A DNA stretch of 64,000 nucleotides, taken from the NCBI RefSeq assembly GCF_014637795.1, contig NZ_BMFD01000004.1, forward strand, positions 27,014-91,013. The letters are read 5' to 3'. Both the position numbers and the translations under genes were made by a program. This document shows positions 53,062-62,275 of the stretch, one piece after another; the first letter of the stretch is position 1; every line of letters begins with the position of its first letter. This DNA is from Belliella aquatica (GTDB lineage Bacteria > Bacteroidota > Bacteroidia > Cytophagales > Cyclobacteriaceae). Below the pieces are notes generated by a model. The model saw only the letters and a program-made list of their open reading frames with translations, ran no database searches and was not told where the DNA came from.

Positions 53062-54741
53062 ATGGCCGAAATAATAAGAATGCCCAAGATGAGTGATACC
53101 ATGGAAGAAGGGGTAATCGCAGCGTGGTTGAAGAAAGTTGGTGATGAAGTAAAGCCGGGTGATATTTTAGCAGAAGTGGAAACTGATAAAGCGACCATGG
53201 AACTAGAATCTTACGAAGAAGGTGTTTTGCTTTACATTGGTGTGGAAGAAAAAGACGCTGTACCTGTAAATGGTGTGATCGCTATCATTGGTGAAAAAGG
53301 TGAGAATATTGATGATTTGCTTAAAGAAGCAAATAGTGGAGATGCTCCAGCAAAATCAGAATCAAAAAATGATAAGGAGGAAGTGAAGGAAGATAAGCCT
53401 GAGAAGGCTGCTGAACCAAAATCGCCCGCCAAATCAGAATCTATAGATACATCAGGAATCAATGCGAATTTGATTACCATGCCAAAGATGTCAGATACCA
53501 TGACAGAGGGAGTAATAGCTTCATGGTTGAAGAAAGTTGGAGATGAAATCAAAGCAGGTGATATAATTGCAGAAGTAGAGACGGACAAAGCTACGATGGA
53601 GCTTGAGTCTTATGACGATGGGATCTTACTCCATATCGGAGTTGAAGCTGGTGAAGCCGTTGAAATAGATGGTGTGATCGCTGTGATTGGAGAAAAAGGT
53701 GCTGACTTTGAAACGTTGATTAAAGCGCATAAATCTAAAGGAGGAGCAGCTGATGAGGCACCTTCTGAAGATAAAACTGAAGAGAAAGCTCCTGAGAAAT
53801 CTGAAGATAAGAAAGAAGAAAAACCTGCACAGAAAGAAAGCAGTTCAGCAGGGTCAACCACAGATGGAGGAAGAGTAAAAGCTTCCCCACTTGCCAAAAA
53901 GCTTGCTTCTGATAAAGGAGTAGATATTTCTTTGGTAAAAGGTTCTGGTGAAGGTGGAAGAATAGTCAAGAGAGATATTGAAAACTTTGATCCAGCATCC
54001 GTAAAAGCTCCTGCTGCAGCATCTGCGGAAGGAAGTGTTTCAACACCTGCATTAGGTCAAGAATCCTTCAAAGAGGAGAAAGTTTCTCAAATGCGTAAGG
54101 TGATCGCTAAGAGATTGGCTGAAAGCAAATTCAATGCTCCTCATTTCTACTTAACCATGGAAATCAACATGGATAAGGCTATAGAAGCAAGGAAAAGCAT
54201 GAATGAGATTTCTCCAGTGAAGATATCATTCAATGATATGGTAATCAAAGCTGCTGCTGCGGCTTTGCGTCAGCATCCAAAGGTTAATTCTGCTTGGTTG
54301 GGAGATAAAATCAGATACAATGACCATATCCATATCGGAATGGCAGTAGCGGTGGAAGAAGGACTACTAGTTCCAGTAATTAGATTCGCTGATAGCAAGT
54401 CCCTTTCACAAATATCAAACGAAGCCAAATCTCTAGGAGGAAAAGCTAAAAATAAAGAGCTACAGCCAAAGGATTGGGAAGGAAATACTTTCACTATATC
54501 TAACCTTGGAATGTTTGGAATTGACGAGTTTACTGCGATCATCAATCCACCTGATGCCTGTATCATGGCAGTAGGAGGGATCAAGGAAACTGTAATCGTC
54601 AAAAACGGTCAAATGGTTATTGGGAATCTGATGAAAGTAACTTTATCATGCGATCATCGAGTAGTAGATGGCGCTGTTGGTTCCGCTTTCCTTCAGACGT
54701 TCAAAAGTCTATTGGAAGACCCAGTTAGAATATTAATCTAA
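53062..54741 (+). CDS. pdhC: Pyruvate dehydrogenase E2 (dihydrolipoamide acetyltransferase), two lipoyl domains
   Basis: A 559-residue E2 subunit. Two lipoyl domains (about 1-78 and 134-212), each with the lipoylated lysine in ETDKATMELES, are joined by Ala/Glu/Lys-rich linkers. A peripheral subunit-binding domain follows (RVKASPLAKKLASDKG, about 273-310) and then the catalytic domain with the active site DHRVVDGA near the C-terminus. The N-terminal motif MPKMSDTMEEG points to pyruvate and not 2-oxoglutarate dehydrogenase. The E1 and E3 genes are not adjacent. Confidence 0.93.
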   Translation: MAEIIRMPKMSDTMEEGVIAAWLKKVGDEVKPGDILAEVETDKATMELESYEEGVLLYIGVEEKDAVPVNGVIAIIGEKGENIDDLLKEANSGDAPAKSESKNDKEEVKEDKPEKAAEPKSPAKSESIDTSGINANLITMPKMSDTMTEGVIASWLKKVGDEIKAGDIIAEVETDKATMELESYDDGILLHIGVEAGEAVEIDGVIAVIGEKGADFETLIKAHKSKGGAADEAPSEDKTEEKAPEKSEDKKEEKPAQKESSSAGSTTDGGRVKASPLAKKLASDKGVDISLVKGSGEGGRIVKRDIENFDPASVKAPAAASAEGSVSTPALGQESFKEEKVSQMRKVIAKRLAESKFNAPHFYLTMEINMDKAIEARKSMNEISPVKISFNDMVIKAAAAALRQHPKVNSAWLGDKIRYNDHIHIGMAVAVEEGLLVPVIRFADSKSLSQISNEAKSLGGKAKNKELQPKDWEGNTFTISNLGMFGIDEFTAIINPPDACIMAVGGIKETVIVKNGQMVIGNLMKVTLSCDHRVVDGAVGSAFLQTFKSLLEDPVRILI

Positions 54742-54761
54742 GACTGATAAAATAAATATGT

Positions 54762-54790
54762 CAAAAAGTCCTGTTTAGCAGGACTTTTTG
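54762..54790 (+). terminator. Terminator after the E2 gene
   Basis: 12-bp stem CAAAAAGTCCTG with its complement and a 5-nt loop. Confidence 0.88.
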
Positions 54791-54898
54791 GCTTTTGTAC
54801 AGTTATTGAATAAGGTAGGATGATGATAGGGAGTTATTTGACTAGTAATTCACTGATTATTTAATCAACTCAATAACTTATTTAACTCTTTTAAAGAA

Positions 54899-55441
54899 AT
54901 GGAAAAATTAAAATCAACAACTGTTGTGGCTATAAAGCACAATGGTGAGGTAGTAATAGCAGCAGATGGTCAAGCTACTTTGGGTAATACAATTGCCAAA
55001 AGTACAGTGAATAAGATCAGGAAACTGCAAGGCGGGAAAATAGTAACAGGATTTGCAGGTTCTACTGCGGATGCATTTACACTTTTAGAAAAATTTGAGG
55101 AGAAATTGGGTGCTTTTGGAAATAATATGAAGAGAGCAGCTGTGGAACTTGCCAAAGAGTGGAGAACAGACCGCATGCTTTCCAAGCTTGAAGCGATGAT
55201 GATTGTAGCAGATGCACAGGATATTCTAATTATTTCGGGAACAGGAGATGTGATCGAGCCGGATATGGAAATTGCTACCATTGGTTCTGGGAGTATGTAT
55301 GCGCAGTCTGCAGCCCGTGCTTTGAAGAAGTTTGCTCCACAATTGACAGCCGAACAAATGGTTAGAGAAAGCCTTGGAATAGCTGCTGACGTTTGTATCT
55401 ATACCAATCACAACTTGGTAGTGGAAAAAGTTACTGGATAA
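54899..55441 (+). CDS. hslV: ATP-dependent protease peptidase subunit HslV
   Basis: The 180-residue threonine protease that forms the core of the HslUV complex. Motifs are TTVVAIKHNGEVVIAADGQATLGNT and IVTGFAGSTADAFTLLEKFE. The presumed catalytic threonine is Thr7 (MEKLKS before TT), not residue 2, so a six-residue propeptide must be removed. There is no ATG nearer to the threonine. hslU is not adjacent. A terminator follows. Confidence 0.94.
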   Translation: MEKLKSTTVVAIKHNGEVVIAADGQATLGNTIAKSTVNKIRKLQGGKIVTGFAGSTADAFTLLEKFEEKLGAFGNNMKRAAVELAKEWRTDRMLSKLEAMMIVADAQDILIISGTGDVIEPDMEIATIGSGSMYAQSAARALKKFAPQLTAEQMVRESLGIAADVCIYTNHNLVVEKVTG

Positions 55442-55449
55442 CATTATTA

Positions 55450-55491
55450 GTCCTTTTGGGGAATTGTTTTAATTCTTTTTTCCAAAAGGAC
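55450..55491 (+). terminator. Terminator after hslV
   Basis: 10-bp stem GTCCTTTTGG / CCAAAAGGAC with a 22-nt T-rich loop, then ATTTATTTTTTATTTT. Confidence 0.82.
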
Positions 55492-55567
55492 ATTTATTTT
55501 TTATTTTAAATAAAGCTAAACCTCTAAAGGCTTTTTAGGGTTATGATGGTAGTAAAATAAAAGCAAT

Positions 55568-56233
55568 ATGGAAAAAGCAACTGCTAAAAAAACTACCAAA
55601 GTAGATAATAAAAGCAAAATCATAACAGGATACATCAATTATGTCTTGGAACATGGGCACGAGCCAGTTTCGGTATTCAAGTTTGCCAAGGATTTGAAAA
55701 TGAAAGAAGAAGAGTTTTATAACTATTTTACTTCTTTTGAATCTATCAAATCTGCAGTGTGGGCTTATTTGTTTGAAGTTACAGTAAGTGGCATAGAGTC
55801 TCAAGACGTGTACAGAGAATATTCTGCAAGAGAAAAATTGCTTAGCTTTCTATTTACTTGGATTGAAGAATTAAAGAAAAACAGATCTTATTTATTATCT
55901 ATTTATGGAAATAAAAAAGATCTTAAAAACATCCTTCCAACTGAGGTAAAAGAATTTAAATCCAAATTCAAAGACTTTGCTAACGAAATAATTTTGGAAG
56001 GAAAGGAAACGGAAGAGATTGCTAGCCGACCAATCATCAGTGATAGATATGATGATGCATTATGGCTTCAGGCATGGTTCGTTTTTCAATTTTGGTTAAA
56101 CGATACTTCACCAGCATTTGAGAAGACTGATGCTGCAATTGAAAAATCTGTGAATTTGGCTTTCGACTTAATGGGAAAAAGCGCACTAGATACATTCATT
56201 GATTTTGCGAAATTTTTATACCAAAACAAATAA
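55568..56233 (+). CDS. TetR-family regulator (divergent HTH)
   Basis: A 221-residue, mostly helical protein. Residues about 15-65 resemble a TetR-type HTH (IITGYINYVLEHGHEPVSVFKFAK, then FYNYFTSFESIKSAVWAY, the FYxxFxSKExL-like motif). The C-terminal part is a ligand-binding-like helical domain. It is followed after 10 nt by an ABC1-kinase gene, a pairing often seen in Bacteroidota, so it may regulate or assist that kinase. Ligand unknown. Confidence 0.75.
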   Translation: MEKATAKKTTKVDNKSKIITGYINYVLEHGHEPVSVFKFAKDLKMKEEEFYNYFTSFESIKSAVWAYLFEVTVSGIESQDVYREYSAREKLLSFLFTWIEELKKNRSYLLSIYGNKKDLKNILPTEVKEFKSKFKDFANEIILEGKETEEIASRPIISDRYDDALWLQAWFVFQFWLNDTSPAFEKTDAAIEKSVNLAFDLMGKSALDTFIDFAKFLYQNK

Positions 56234-56243
56234 TTCAGGAATC

Positions 56244-57563
56244 ATGGAGAGCAAGTTAAAAGAGCAGCAGAGTATTCCTACATCTAAAGTACAGCGAGCA
56301 GCCAAATTCATCAGTACAGGCGCTAAAGTTGGTGGTAATTATGTAAAGCATTATGCCAAAAAAGTGGTGAATCCTTCCATGACAAAGGAAGAACTCCATA
56401 CAAATAATGCAAATGACATTTACAATTCTTTGAGTGAATTGAAAGGCTCTGCTTTGAAGGTAGCTCAGATGATGTCTATGGATAAAAATATCCTTCCAAG
56501 AGCCTATCAGGATAAGTTTACAATGGCTCAGTATAGTGCACCGCCATTATCTTATCCTTTGGTCGTAAAGACATTTCAAAAATACTTTGGACAAACTCCA
56601 GAAGGATTGTTTGAGACATTTACAAAATCAGCAGTTAATGCGGCTTCAATCGGTCAAGTTCATCAAGCAACAAAAAACGGAAAAAAGCTAGCTGTGAAAA
56701 TTCAATATCCTGGCGTTGCTGATTCGGTAAGTTCGGACTTGAAACTCGTGCGTCCATTCGCATTGAGGCTTCTCAATATGAATGAAAAAGAGTTGGATCA
56801 TTACATGGATGAAGTGGAAGAGAAATTATTAGAAGAGACTGATTACACGCTAGAAGTGCAGCGCTCCTTGGAAATCTCAAAAGCTTGTGCACACATTGAA
56901 GGTCTAAGTTTCCCAAGCTATTATGAAGAGTTGAGTTCTGATCGAATCATTACCATGGACTGGATAGAAGGGAAGCATATCAAAGAATGGCTCGAAACAA
57001 ATCCAACTCAGGATGAGAAGAATAAAATTGGACAAGCGCTTTGGGATTTCTATCACCATCAAGTGCATAATTTGATGCAAGTTCACGCTGATCCACATCC
57101 GGGTAATTTCATTATCCAAAATGATGGGAAGTTAGGTATTATTGATTTTGGTTGTGTAAAAGTAATCCCAGAAGATTTCTATAAAGGCTATTTCTCCTTA
57201 ATCAAAAGAGAATTGTTGATCAATGAAGAAGAATTAAACGAGATATTCTATGGATTAGAATTTATCAGCGATAAAGATACTGAAGTTGAAAAAGCATATT
57301 TCAAAGGAGTATTTAAGGAAATGATATCTCTTTTAGGTAAACCTTTCCATGTAGACACCTTTGATTTTGCCAATGATGAATATTTCGAGCAGATTTTCAA
57401 ATTAGGAGACCGTATTTCTAATGATAAAATGTTCCGAAAATCCAGACAGGCGCGTGGAAGCAGACATGGTTTATACATCAACAGAACCTATTTTGGTATT
57501 TATAATTTACTTAATCAACTAGAAGCAAATATTAAAACAACCAAGCCTTCTTGGTTGGAATAA
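56244..57563 (+). CDS. ABC1/UbiB-family atypical kinase
   Basis: A 439-residue protein kinase-like protein. Family motifs are ELKGSALKVAQMMS (KxGQ-type, here KVAQ), SIGQVHQATKNGKKLAVKIQYPG (Ala-rich loop and lysine), HADPHPGNF (catalytic loop) and IDFGCVK (metal site). Homologues support ubiquinone or other isoprenoid lipid metabolism through ATPase activity; this organism makes menaquinone. It forms an operon with the TetR-like gene. ATG at 56244 chosen. Confidence 0.92.
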   Translation: MESKLKEQQSIPTSKVQRAAKFISTGAKVGGNYVKHYAKKVVNPSMTKEELHTNNANDIYNSLSELKGSALKVAQMMSMDKNILPRAYQDKFTMAQYSAPPLSYPLVVKTFQKYFGQTPEGLFETFTKSAVNAASIGQVHQATKNGKKLAVKIQYPGVADSVSSDLKLVRPFALRLLNMNEKELDHYMDEVEEKLLEETDYTLEVQRSLEISKACAHIEGLSFPSYYEELSSDRIITMDWIEGKHIKEWLETNPTQDEKNKIGQALWDFYHHQVHNLMQVHADPHPGNFIIQNDGKLGIIDFGCVKVIPEDFYKGYFSLIKRELLINEEELNEIFYGLEFISDKDTEVEKAYFKGVFKEMISLLGKPFHVDTFDFANDEYFEQIFKLGDRISNDKMFRKSRQARGSRHGLYINRTYFGIYNLLNQLEANIKTTKPSWLE

Positions 57564-57570
57564 AAAAGAG

Positions 57571-57594
57571 AATGGCGACCATTTGGTCGCCATT
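57571..57594. terminator. Bidirectional terminator after the ABC1-kinase gene
   Basis: 10-bp perfect stem AATGGCGACC / GGTCGCCATT with ATTT loop; A and T runs flank it, and it serves the two convergent genes. Confidence 0.85.
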
Positions 57595-57596
57595 AT

Positions 57597-58241
57597 TTAT
57601 TTAATAAGATTTTCTTTTCGCAATTCTTGTTTTAAAGCATCAACATATTCTTTAGCAAATGCTTCCATGTCTCCTGGATTAAGAGCCTTTGATTGAGCTG
57701 AATAGAGAAGCTTTAGAGTTGAGGAATCATAAAGATTGGTTTCTAAGAAGTATTTTTTGTCTGTTGAGTAGTACCCTTGATTCCATCCTGCACCGTGCCA
57801 GTGATTAAAGTAACCTCCGAAATCCCCATAATACCCAAATCTTCCAATTGGAGCAAACATGGGTCCCATTTGTCCCCCTTGGATAAATCTTTCCTCTTCT
57901 TCAATATCAATTAGGGTGATTGTAAGAATTGTCTCTGACTTGGTTGATTGGATCGCTTCAAGTATATCCTCTTTACTTGGTTCACCAGAACTAAAGAAGT
58001 CCGGGCTTAAATTTTCAATACTTTTTATCGTGGCTACATCTCTATTTTGAAGTCTTGATGCAAATTCATTCTCTATATTCTGTCTAATTTGTAAATCTTC
58101 TGTTAAAGCAGCTATGTATACACTTTTAAAGTCAACTTTTGCTTCATCTGATTTCCAACTAGCAGTGATTTGGGTAGATGGAGCACAACTTGAAGACAAA
58201 ATAATAAGGGTGATTAACGATAATAAAATGGAATTTTTCAT
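57597..58241 (-). CDS. Lipoprotein, DUF4136-like
   Basis: A 214-residue lipoprotein with signal MKNSILLSLITLIILSSSC; the lipobox cysteine is residue 19. The mature part (TQITASWKSDEAK, VYIAALTEDLQIRQNIENEF) and the later Gly/Phe/Tyr-rich loop resemble DUF4136-type periplasmic proteins. Function unknown. It converges on the ABC1-kinase gene. Confidence 0.75.
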   Translation of the reverse strand: MKNSILLSLITLIILSSSCAPSTQITASWKSDEAKVDFKSVYIAALTEDLQIRQNIENEFASRLQNRDVATIKSIENLSPDFFSSGEPSKEDILEAIQSTKSETILTITLIDIEEEERFIQGGQMGPMFAPIGRFGYYGDFGGYFNHWHGAGWNQGYYSTDKKYFLETNLYDSSTLKLLYSAQSKALNPGDMEAFAKEYVDALKQELRKENLIK

Positions 58242-58352
58242 AATAGTTGTTTATTGATTCAACATTCGTTTTTTCAATAGTGCTATTATCAAAAGTGCAA
58301 AGGATGTTCCAAAATAAGTTACATAGAGATTAATTTGAATGACAAAAAAAAG

Positions 58353-59096
58353 CTAGTACTTTAATGGCTTATATTTCTTTTTCCAGAACTGCCACCACTT
58401 GTTTCTATTTTTAGTAATTATAATCTCTCCAATCAAAACCTCGTTGGATTCTTTTAGCTCAAAATCTTGAAATACAGGGAGCTGATCTTTTTTTAACTTT
58501 AGAAAAATTGTTTCATACCCTATGAAACTTACTCTCAATTCTATATTCTTTTTTGCTTCATCCTCTGGAATTACAAGTTTAAATTCCCCCTTTTTATTAG
58601 TCACAGTTCCAATAACCGTTTTTCGTATTAATATGGTAGCTCCTGGAAGTTCCATTTTTGATTGACTATCAAGAATCTTTCCTTGGATGAAATTCTTTGT
58701 ACTATCATTTTTGATTATCTGAAACTCTAACTTTGCAGTCTTTTGTGTTGCTTGATTTGTAATGATATTTTTTTCTTGTGAAAATTGATTTTTAGCGATA
58801 ATTTTTTCAGATCCAGTAAATAGAAATAAGCTTGCTATAATTTTGAAAGCTATATTTGATTGAAATTTTCTAGCTAGAGTAGGTTGGATTTGATTTTGAT
58901 CTTTTTTTAACTTTCCACATACTTTATGATTATTAGACTTTAAATAGTGTAGGATTTCTGTGTTTGAATAATTGGTGAAGTCAATAACTGTCGTTCTGCA
59001 TTTAGAACAATAACCACCATTTTCATTCACTGAAAAAGAATCCCATTTCTTATCACATGGTTTTTCTATTGAAACTTTTAAATTCTTACTGCCCAT
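58353..59096 (-). CDS. Membrane protein with N-terminal Cys motif and CarboxypepD_reg-like domain
   Basis: A 247-residue protein. The first 65 residues contain KPCDKKW, YCSKCRTTVIDFT and VCGKL, cysteines that may bind metal, a recurrent cytoplasmic header in Bacteroidota. One membrane helix follows near 78-95 (IAFKIIASLFLFTG). The C-terminal part has the carboxypeptidase regulatory-like fold: IQGKILDSQSKMELPGATI, TNKKGEFKLVI and VSFIGYETI. Probably a surface or signalling accessory; no enzyme domain. Confidence 0.8.
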   Translation of the reverse strand: MGSKNLKVSIEKPCDKKWDSFSVNENGGYCSKCRTTVIDFTNYSNTEILHYLKSNNHKVCGKLKKDQNQIQPTLARKFQSNIAFKIIASLFLFTGSEKIIAKNQFSQEKNIITNQATQKTAKLEFQIIKNDSTKNFIQGKILDSQSKMELPGATILIRKTVIGTVTNKKGEFKLVIPEDEAKKNIELRVSFIGYETIFLKLKKDQLPVFQDFELKESNEVLIGEIIITKNRNKWWQFWKKKYKPLKY

Positions 59097-59122
59097 AGTT
59101 TTAAACCTTCAATCTAAAATTT

Positions 59123-60244
59123 TCACTTTTTATAACTGATCCGATAAATACAATTGGACATGTCATCTGACACCAACATGCTTCCGTCTGGGAGTTGGAG
59201 GACATCAACAGGTCTTCCCCAAACCTCCTGTGAGTCTTTATCTAGCCAGCCTTCAGCGAAGACTTCTTCTTTCACCACTTTATTTTGGGCATTGACAGTG
59301 ATGTTGGTCAGCTGATAACCGACTTTCTTACTTCTATTCCAAGAACCATGTTTGGCGATGATGATGTTGTTTTTATATTTCTCTGGAAACTGTGTTCCTG
59401 TATAGAATCGCATCCCCAAAGGTGCTGTGTGTGCTCCTAATTTGGCTGCAGGAGCGGTGTAGGCTTCTTTTGCTTTTCCTTTGCTACCGAATTCTGGGTC
59501 TTTGACATCACCAGCATGCCAGTAAGGATAGCCAAAGTGCATGCCTTTTTGTGGAGCATGATTCAATTCACAATCGGGGATATCGTCACCCATCATATCT
59601 CTTCCATTATCAGTAAACCAAAGTTCTTTGGTGACAGGATGCCAATCAAATCCAACTGAATTTCTAACTCCACTGGCAAAAATTTCTGGCTTGATAGAAG
59701 CTGAATTCACATCAATTCTAGTGATACTTGCAAAAATTTCTTCTGATTCACAGATATTGCAAGGAGCGCCTACAGGAATGTATAACTTTCCATCTGGACC
59801 AAAAGCGATAAACTTCCATCCATGATGTGCTTTGTCAGGGTATTGATCAAAAATGATTTCAGATTTGGGGTTGGATAGGTTTTTTTCAATATCCTTGAAG
59901 CGATGGATTTTACTTACCTCTGCAACATATAAGTGACCATCTTTAAATGCCACTCCATTGGGCATTCTGAGTCCTTCCGCCAAGGTGAATTTTTGATCAG
60001 CTTTTCCATCTTTGTTGTTATCACGAAGGGCATAGACCTTATTTCCTTGTCTATTTCCTACGAAAACAGTCCCATTATCACCGAGGGCTAGTGACCGTGC
60101 ATTGGGAACATCATCTGCCCAAACTGATATTTCAAAGTTTGGAGGGAGTTTGATGGTTTCAAGTTGAATGTAATTATTTTTATTTTGAGCGCTGCAAGCC
60201 ATGGAAATCATCATAGCAGCAAGTAGTAGCGTATTTTTTAGCAT
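59123..60244 (-). CDS. Lipoprotein with sorbosone/glucose dehydrogenase-like beta-propeller
   Basis: A 373-residue lipoprotein (signal MLKNTLLLAAMMISMAC, lipobox SMAC). The mature protein shows the repeats of the glucose/sorbosone dehydrogenase propeller: FEISVWADDVPNARSLALG, GDNGTVFVGNRQGNKVYALRD, GPDGKLYIPVGAPCNICE, VGFDWHPVTKELWFTDNGRD and KHGSWNRSKKVGYQL. Such enzymes oxidise sugars with PQQ, but activity is unproven here. No partner genes are adjacent; it is read away from the ABC-F gene. Confidence 0.85.
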   Translation of the reverse strand: MLKNTLLLAAMMISMACSAQNKNNYIQLETIKLPPNFEISVWADDVPNARSLALGDNGTVFVGNRQGNKVYALRDNNKDGKADQKFTLAEGLRMPNGVAFKDGHLYVAEVSKIHRFKDIEKNLSNPKSEIIFDQYPDKAHHGWKFIAFGPDGKLYIPVGAPCNICESEEIFASITRIDVNSASIKPEIFASGVRNSVGFDWHPVTKELWFTDNGRDMMGDDIPDCELNHAPQKGMHFGYPYWHAGDVKDPEFGSKGKAKEAYTAPAAKLGAHTAPLGMRFYTGTQFPEKYKNNIIIAKHGSWNRSKKVGYQLTNITVNAQNKVVKEEVFAEGWLDKDSQEVWGRPVDVLQLPDGSMLVSDDMSNCIYRISYKK

Positions 60245-60339
60245 ATGAGTTGTAAATTTACTTGAACTTAAATATCATCATTTTCTTTAAATTTTCCAGC
60301 ATCTTTCTATATCAATGGGAGATTGCCTATTTTTGCGCC

Positions 60340-62271
60340 ATGTTATCAATTAATAATCTATCGTACTTTATCGGAGGCAGGGGTCTTTACGAAAATGCTT
60401 CTTTACATATAAAACCAAAAGATAAAATAGGGCTCGTTGGCTTAAATGGCACAGGCAAATCAACGCTTCTAAAAATCATCAATGGGGACTTCCAACCTTC
60501 TTCTGGTGAAATTCAAAAAGCGAAAGATTGTTCTATTGGATTTTTGAATCAAGATTTACTTTCCTATCAATCGGAAGATTCTATTTTGGACGTGGCTTTG
60601 GAAGCTTTTCAAGAAACTTTGCGCTTGCAGGAGGAAATAGATGCGGTTCTCAAGCAAATGGAAACGGACTATTCTGATCAAGTGATCAATAAATTAGCAA
60701 AACTTCAGGACCAATTTGAAGCAAATGAAGGCTATACTATCAAAGCTAAAGCGGAGGAAGTGCTTGAAGGAATTGGGTTTAATACCAAGGATTTGCAACG
60801 ACCGCTGAAGACATTTTCTGGGGGTTGGAGAATGCGTGTGATGTTGGCGAAACTTCTTTTGGAAAAGCCTTCCTTATTGATGCTTGATGAACCTACCAAC
60901 CACTTGGATTTACCCTCTATACAGTGGGTAGAAAATTACCTCAAAACCTATGAAGGTGCAGTAATCGTGGTTTCCCACGATCAGGATTTTTTGGATAATT
61001 GTATTGAGTCCACCGTGGAGGTCTCAAATGGCTCTCTGACCTTGTATTCTGGAAATTACTCTTTCTACAAAGAGGAGAAAAAGGAAAGAATGGAAATTCA
61101 GCAAAATGCCTATGAAAATCAGCAGCAAATGATCAAGCAAACGGAAAAGTTTATTGAGCGATTCCGTGCAAAAGCTACCAAATCCAACCAAGTGCAGTCT
61201 AGGGTAAAAGCCTTGGATAGATTAGACAGGGTAAATGAAGTGGTGGATGATAATATTTCCGTGAATTTTAAATTCAAATTCTCCCAAAAATCAGGTAGAG
61301 ACATCGTCTCTTTAGAAAATGTTTCTAAAGCTTATGGTGATTTGGTAATACTCAAAAATTCCACTGCTAGGATAGAGCGAGGTGATAAAATCGCATTGAT
61401 TGGAGCAAACGGAAAAGGGAAATCTACTTTGCTTAGGATTATTGATGGCACTGAACCAATTGAAGGGAAGAGAGAGCATGGATTTAATGTAATCAAATCT
61501 TTTTATGCGCAGCATCAGCTGGAAGCGCTAAATGTAAGCAATGAAATTCTTCAAGAAATGTCGCAGGCAGGTTCCAAGAAAACAGAGCAAGAACTTAGGG
61601 GTGTTTTAGGGTGTTTTCTTTTTTCGAATGATGATGTTTTTAAGAAAATCAAAGTGCTTTCTGGAGGCGAAAAATCTAGAGTTGCCTTAGCAAAAACATT
61701 GATCTCTGAAGCGAATTTTCTATTGCTTGATGAACCGACCAACCACTTGGATATGCAGTCTGTGAATATTTTGATTCAGGCTTTGGAGCAATACGAAGGG
61801 ACTTTCATTACTGTATCTCACGATAGACACTTTATCAAAGGTGTAGCGAATAAAATCTGGTACATAGAAAATCATGAAATCAAGGAATATTTAGGCAGCT
61901 ATCAAGAGTATGTGGACTGGAAAGCGAAGCAAGAATTCGTAAAACCAATCACTCCAAGTGTGGAGTCTGCGCCGAAAGTAGAAGCTCCTAAAAGAAAAGA
62001 AGTCAACCAATCTGAAGCTAATTTGATCAAAAAAGAGCTGAAGAAAAAGGAGCAAGATCTGGAACAGGTTGAAAATGACATATCAAGTCTTGAGAAAAAG
62101 AAAGCAGCTTTGGAAATAGAAATGGCAAAGCCTGAAGTTTATGCAGATGCAGAAAAGTTAGAGGCTTTGAACAAGGATTACGCAGCTTTTCAAGCCAAGG
62201 AAGGCGCTTTGAACATCCGATGGGAAAAGCTCGCTGAGGAGATTGAAAGTTTGGAAATGGAATTGAGTTAA
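60340..62271 (+). CDS. ABC-F family ATPase
   Basis: A 643-residue protein with two ATPase domains and no membrane part. Walker A: GLNGTGKST and GANGKGKST. Walker B: LLMLDEPTNHLD and LLLLDEPTNHLD. The linker between the domains is charged and helical, and the C-terminus (about 560-643) is a coiled coil, as in Uup/YheS-type proteins. They act on the ribosome. ATG at 60340 chosen. It converges on the arginine deiminase gene with a 4-nt gap. Confidence 0.92.
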   Translation: MLSINNLSYFIGGRGLYENASLHIKPKDKIGLVGLNGTGKSTLLKIINGDFQPSSGEIQKAKDCSIGFLNQDLLSYQSEDSILDVALEAFQETLRLQEEIDAVLKQMETDYSDQVINKLAKLQDQFEANEGYTIKAKAEEVLEGIGFNTKDLQRPLKTFSGGWRMRVMLAKLLLEKPSLLMLDEPTNHLDLPSIQWVENYLKTYEGAVIVVSHDQDFLDNCIESTVEVSNGSLTLYSGNYSFYKEEKKERMEIQQNAYENQQQMIKQTEKFIERFRAKATKSNQVQSRVKALDRLDRVNEVVDDNISVNFKFKFSQKSGRDIVSLENVSKAYGDLVILKNSTARIERGDKIALIGANGKGKSTLLRIIDGTEPIEGKREHGFNVIKSFYAQHQLEALNVSNEILQEMSQAGSKKTEQELRGVLGCFLFSNDDVFKKIKVLSGGEKSRVALAKTLISEANFLLLDEPTNHLDMQSVNILIQALEQYEGTFITVSHDRHFIKGVANKIWYIENHEIKEYLGSYQEYVDWKAKQEFVKPITPSVESAPKVEAPKRKEVNQSEANLIKKELKKKEQDLEQVENDISSLEKKKAALEIEMAKPEVYADAEKLEALNKDYAAFQAKEGALNIRWEKLAEEIESLEMELS

Positions 62272-62275
62272 AATT

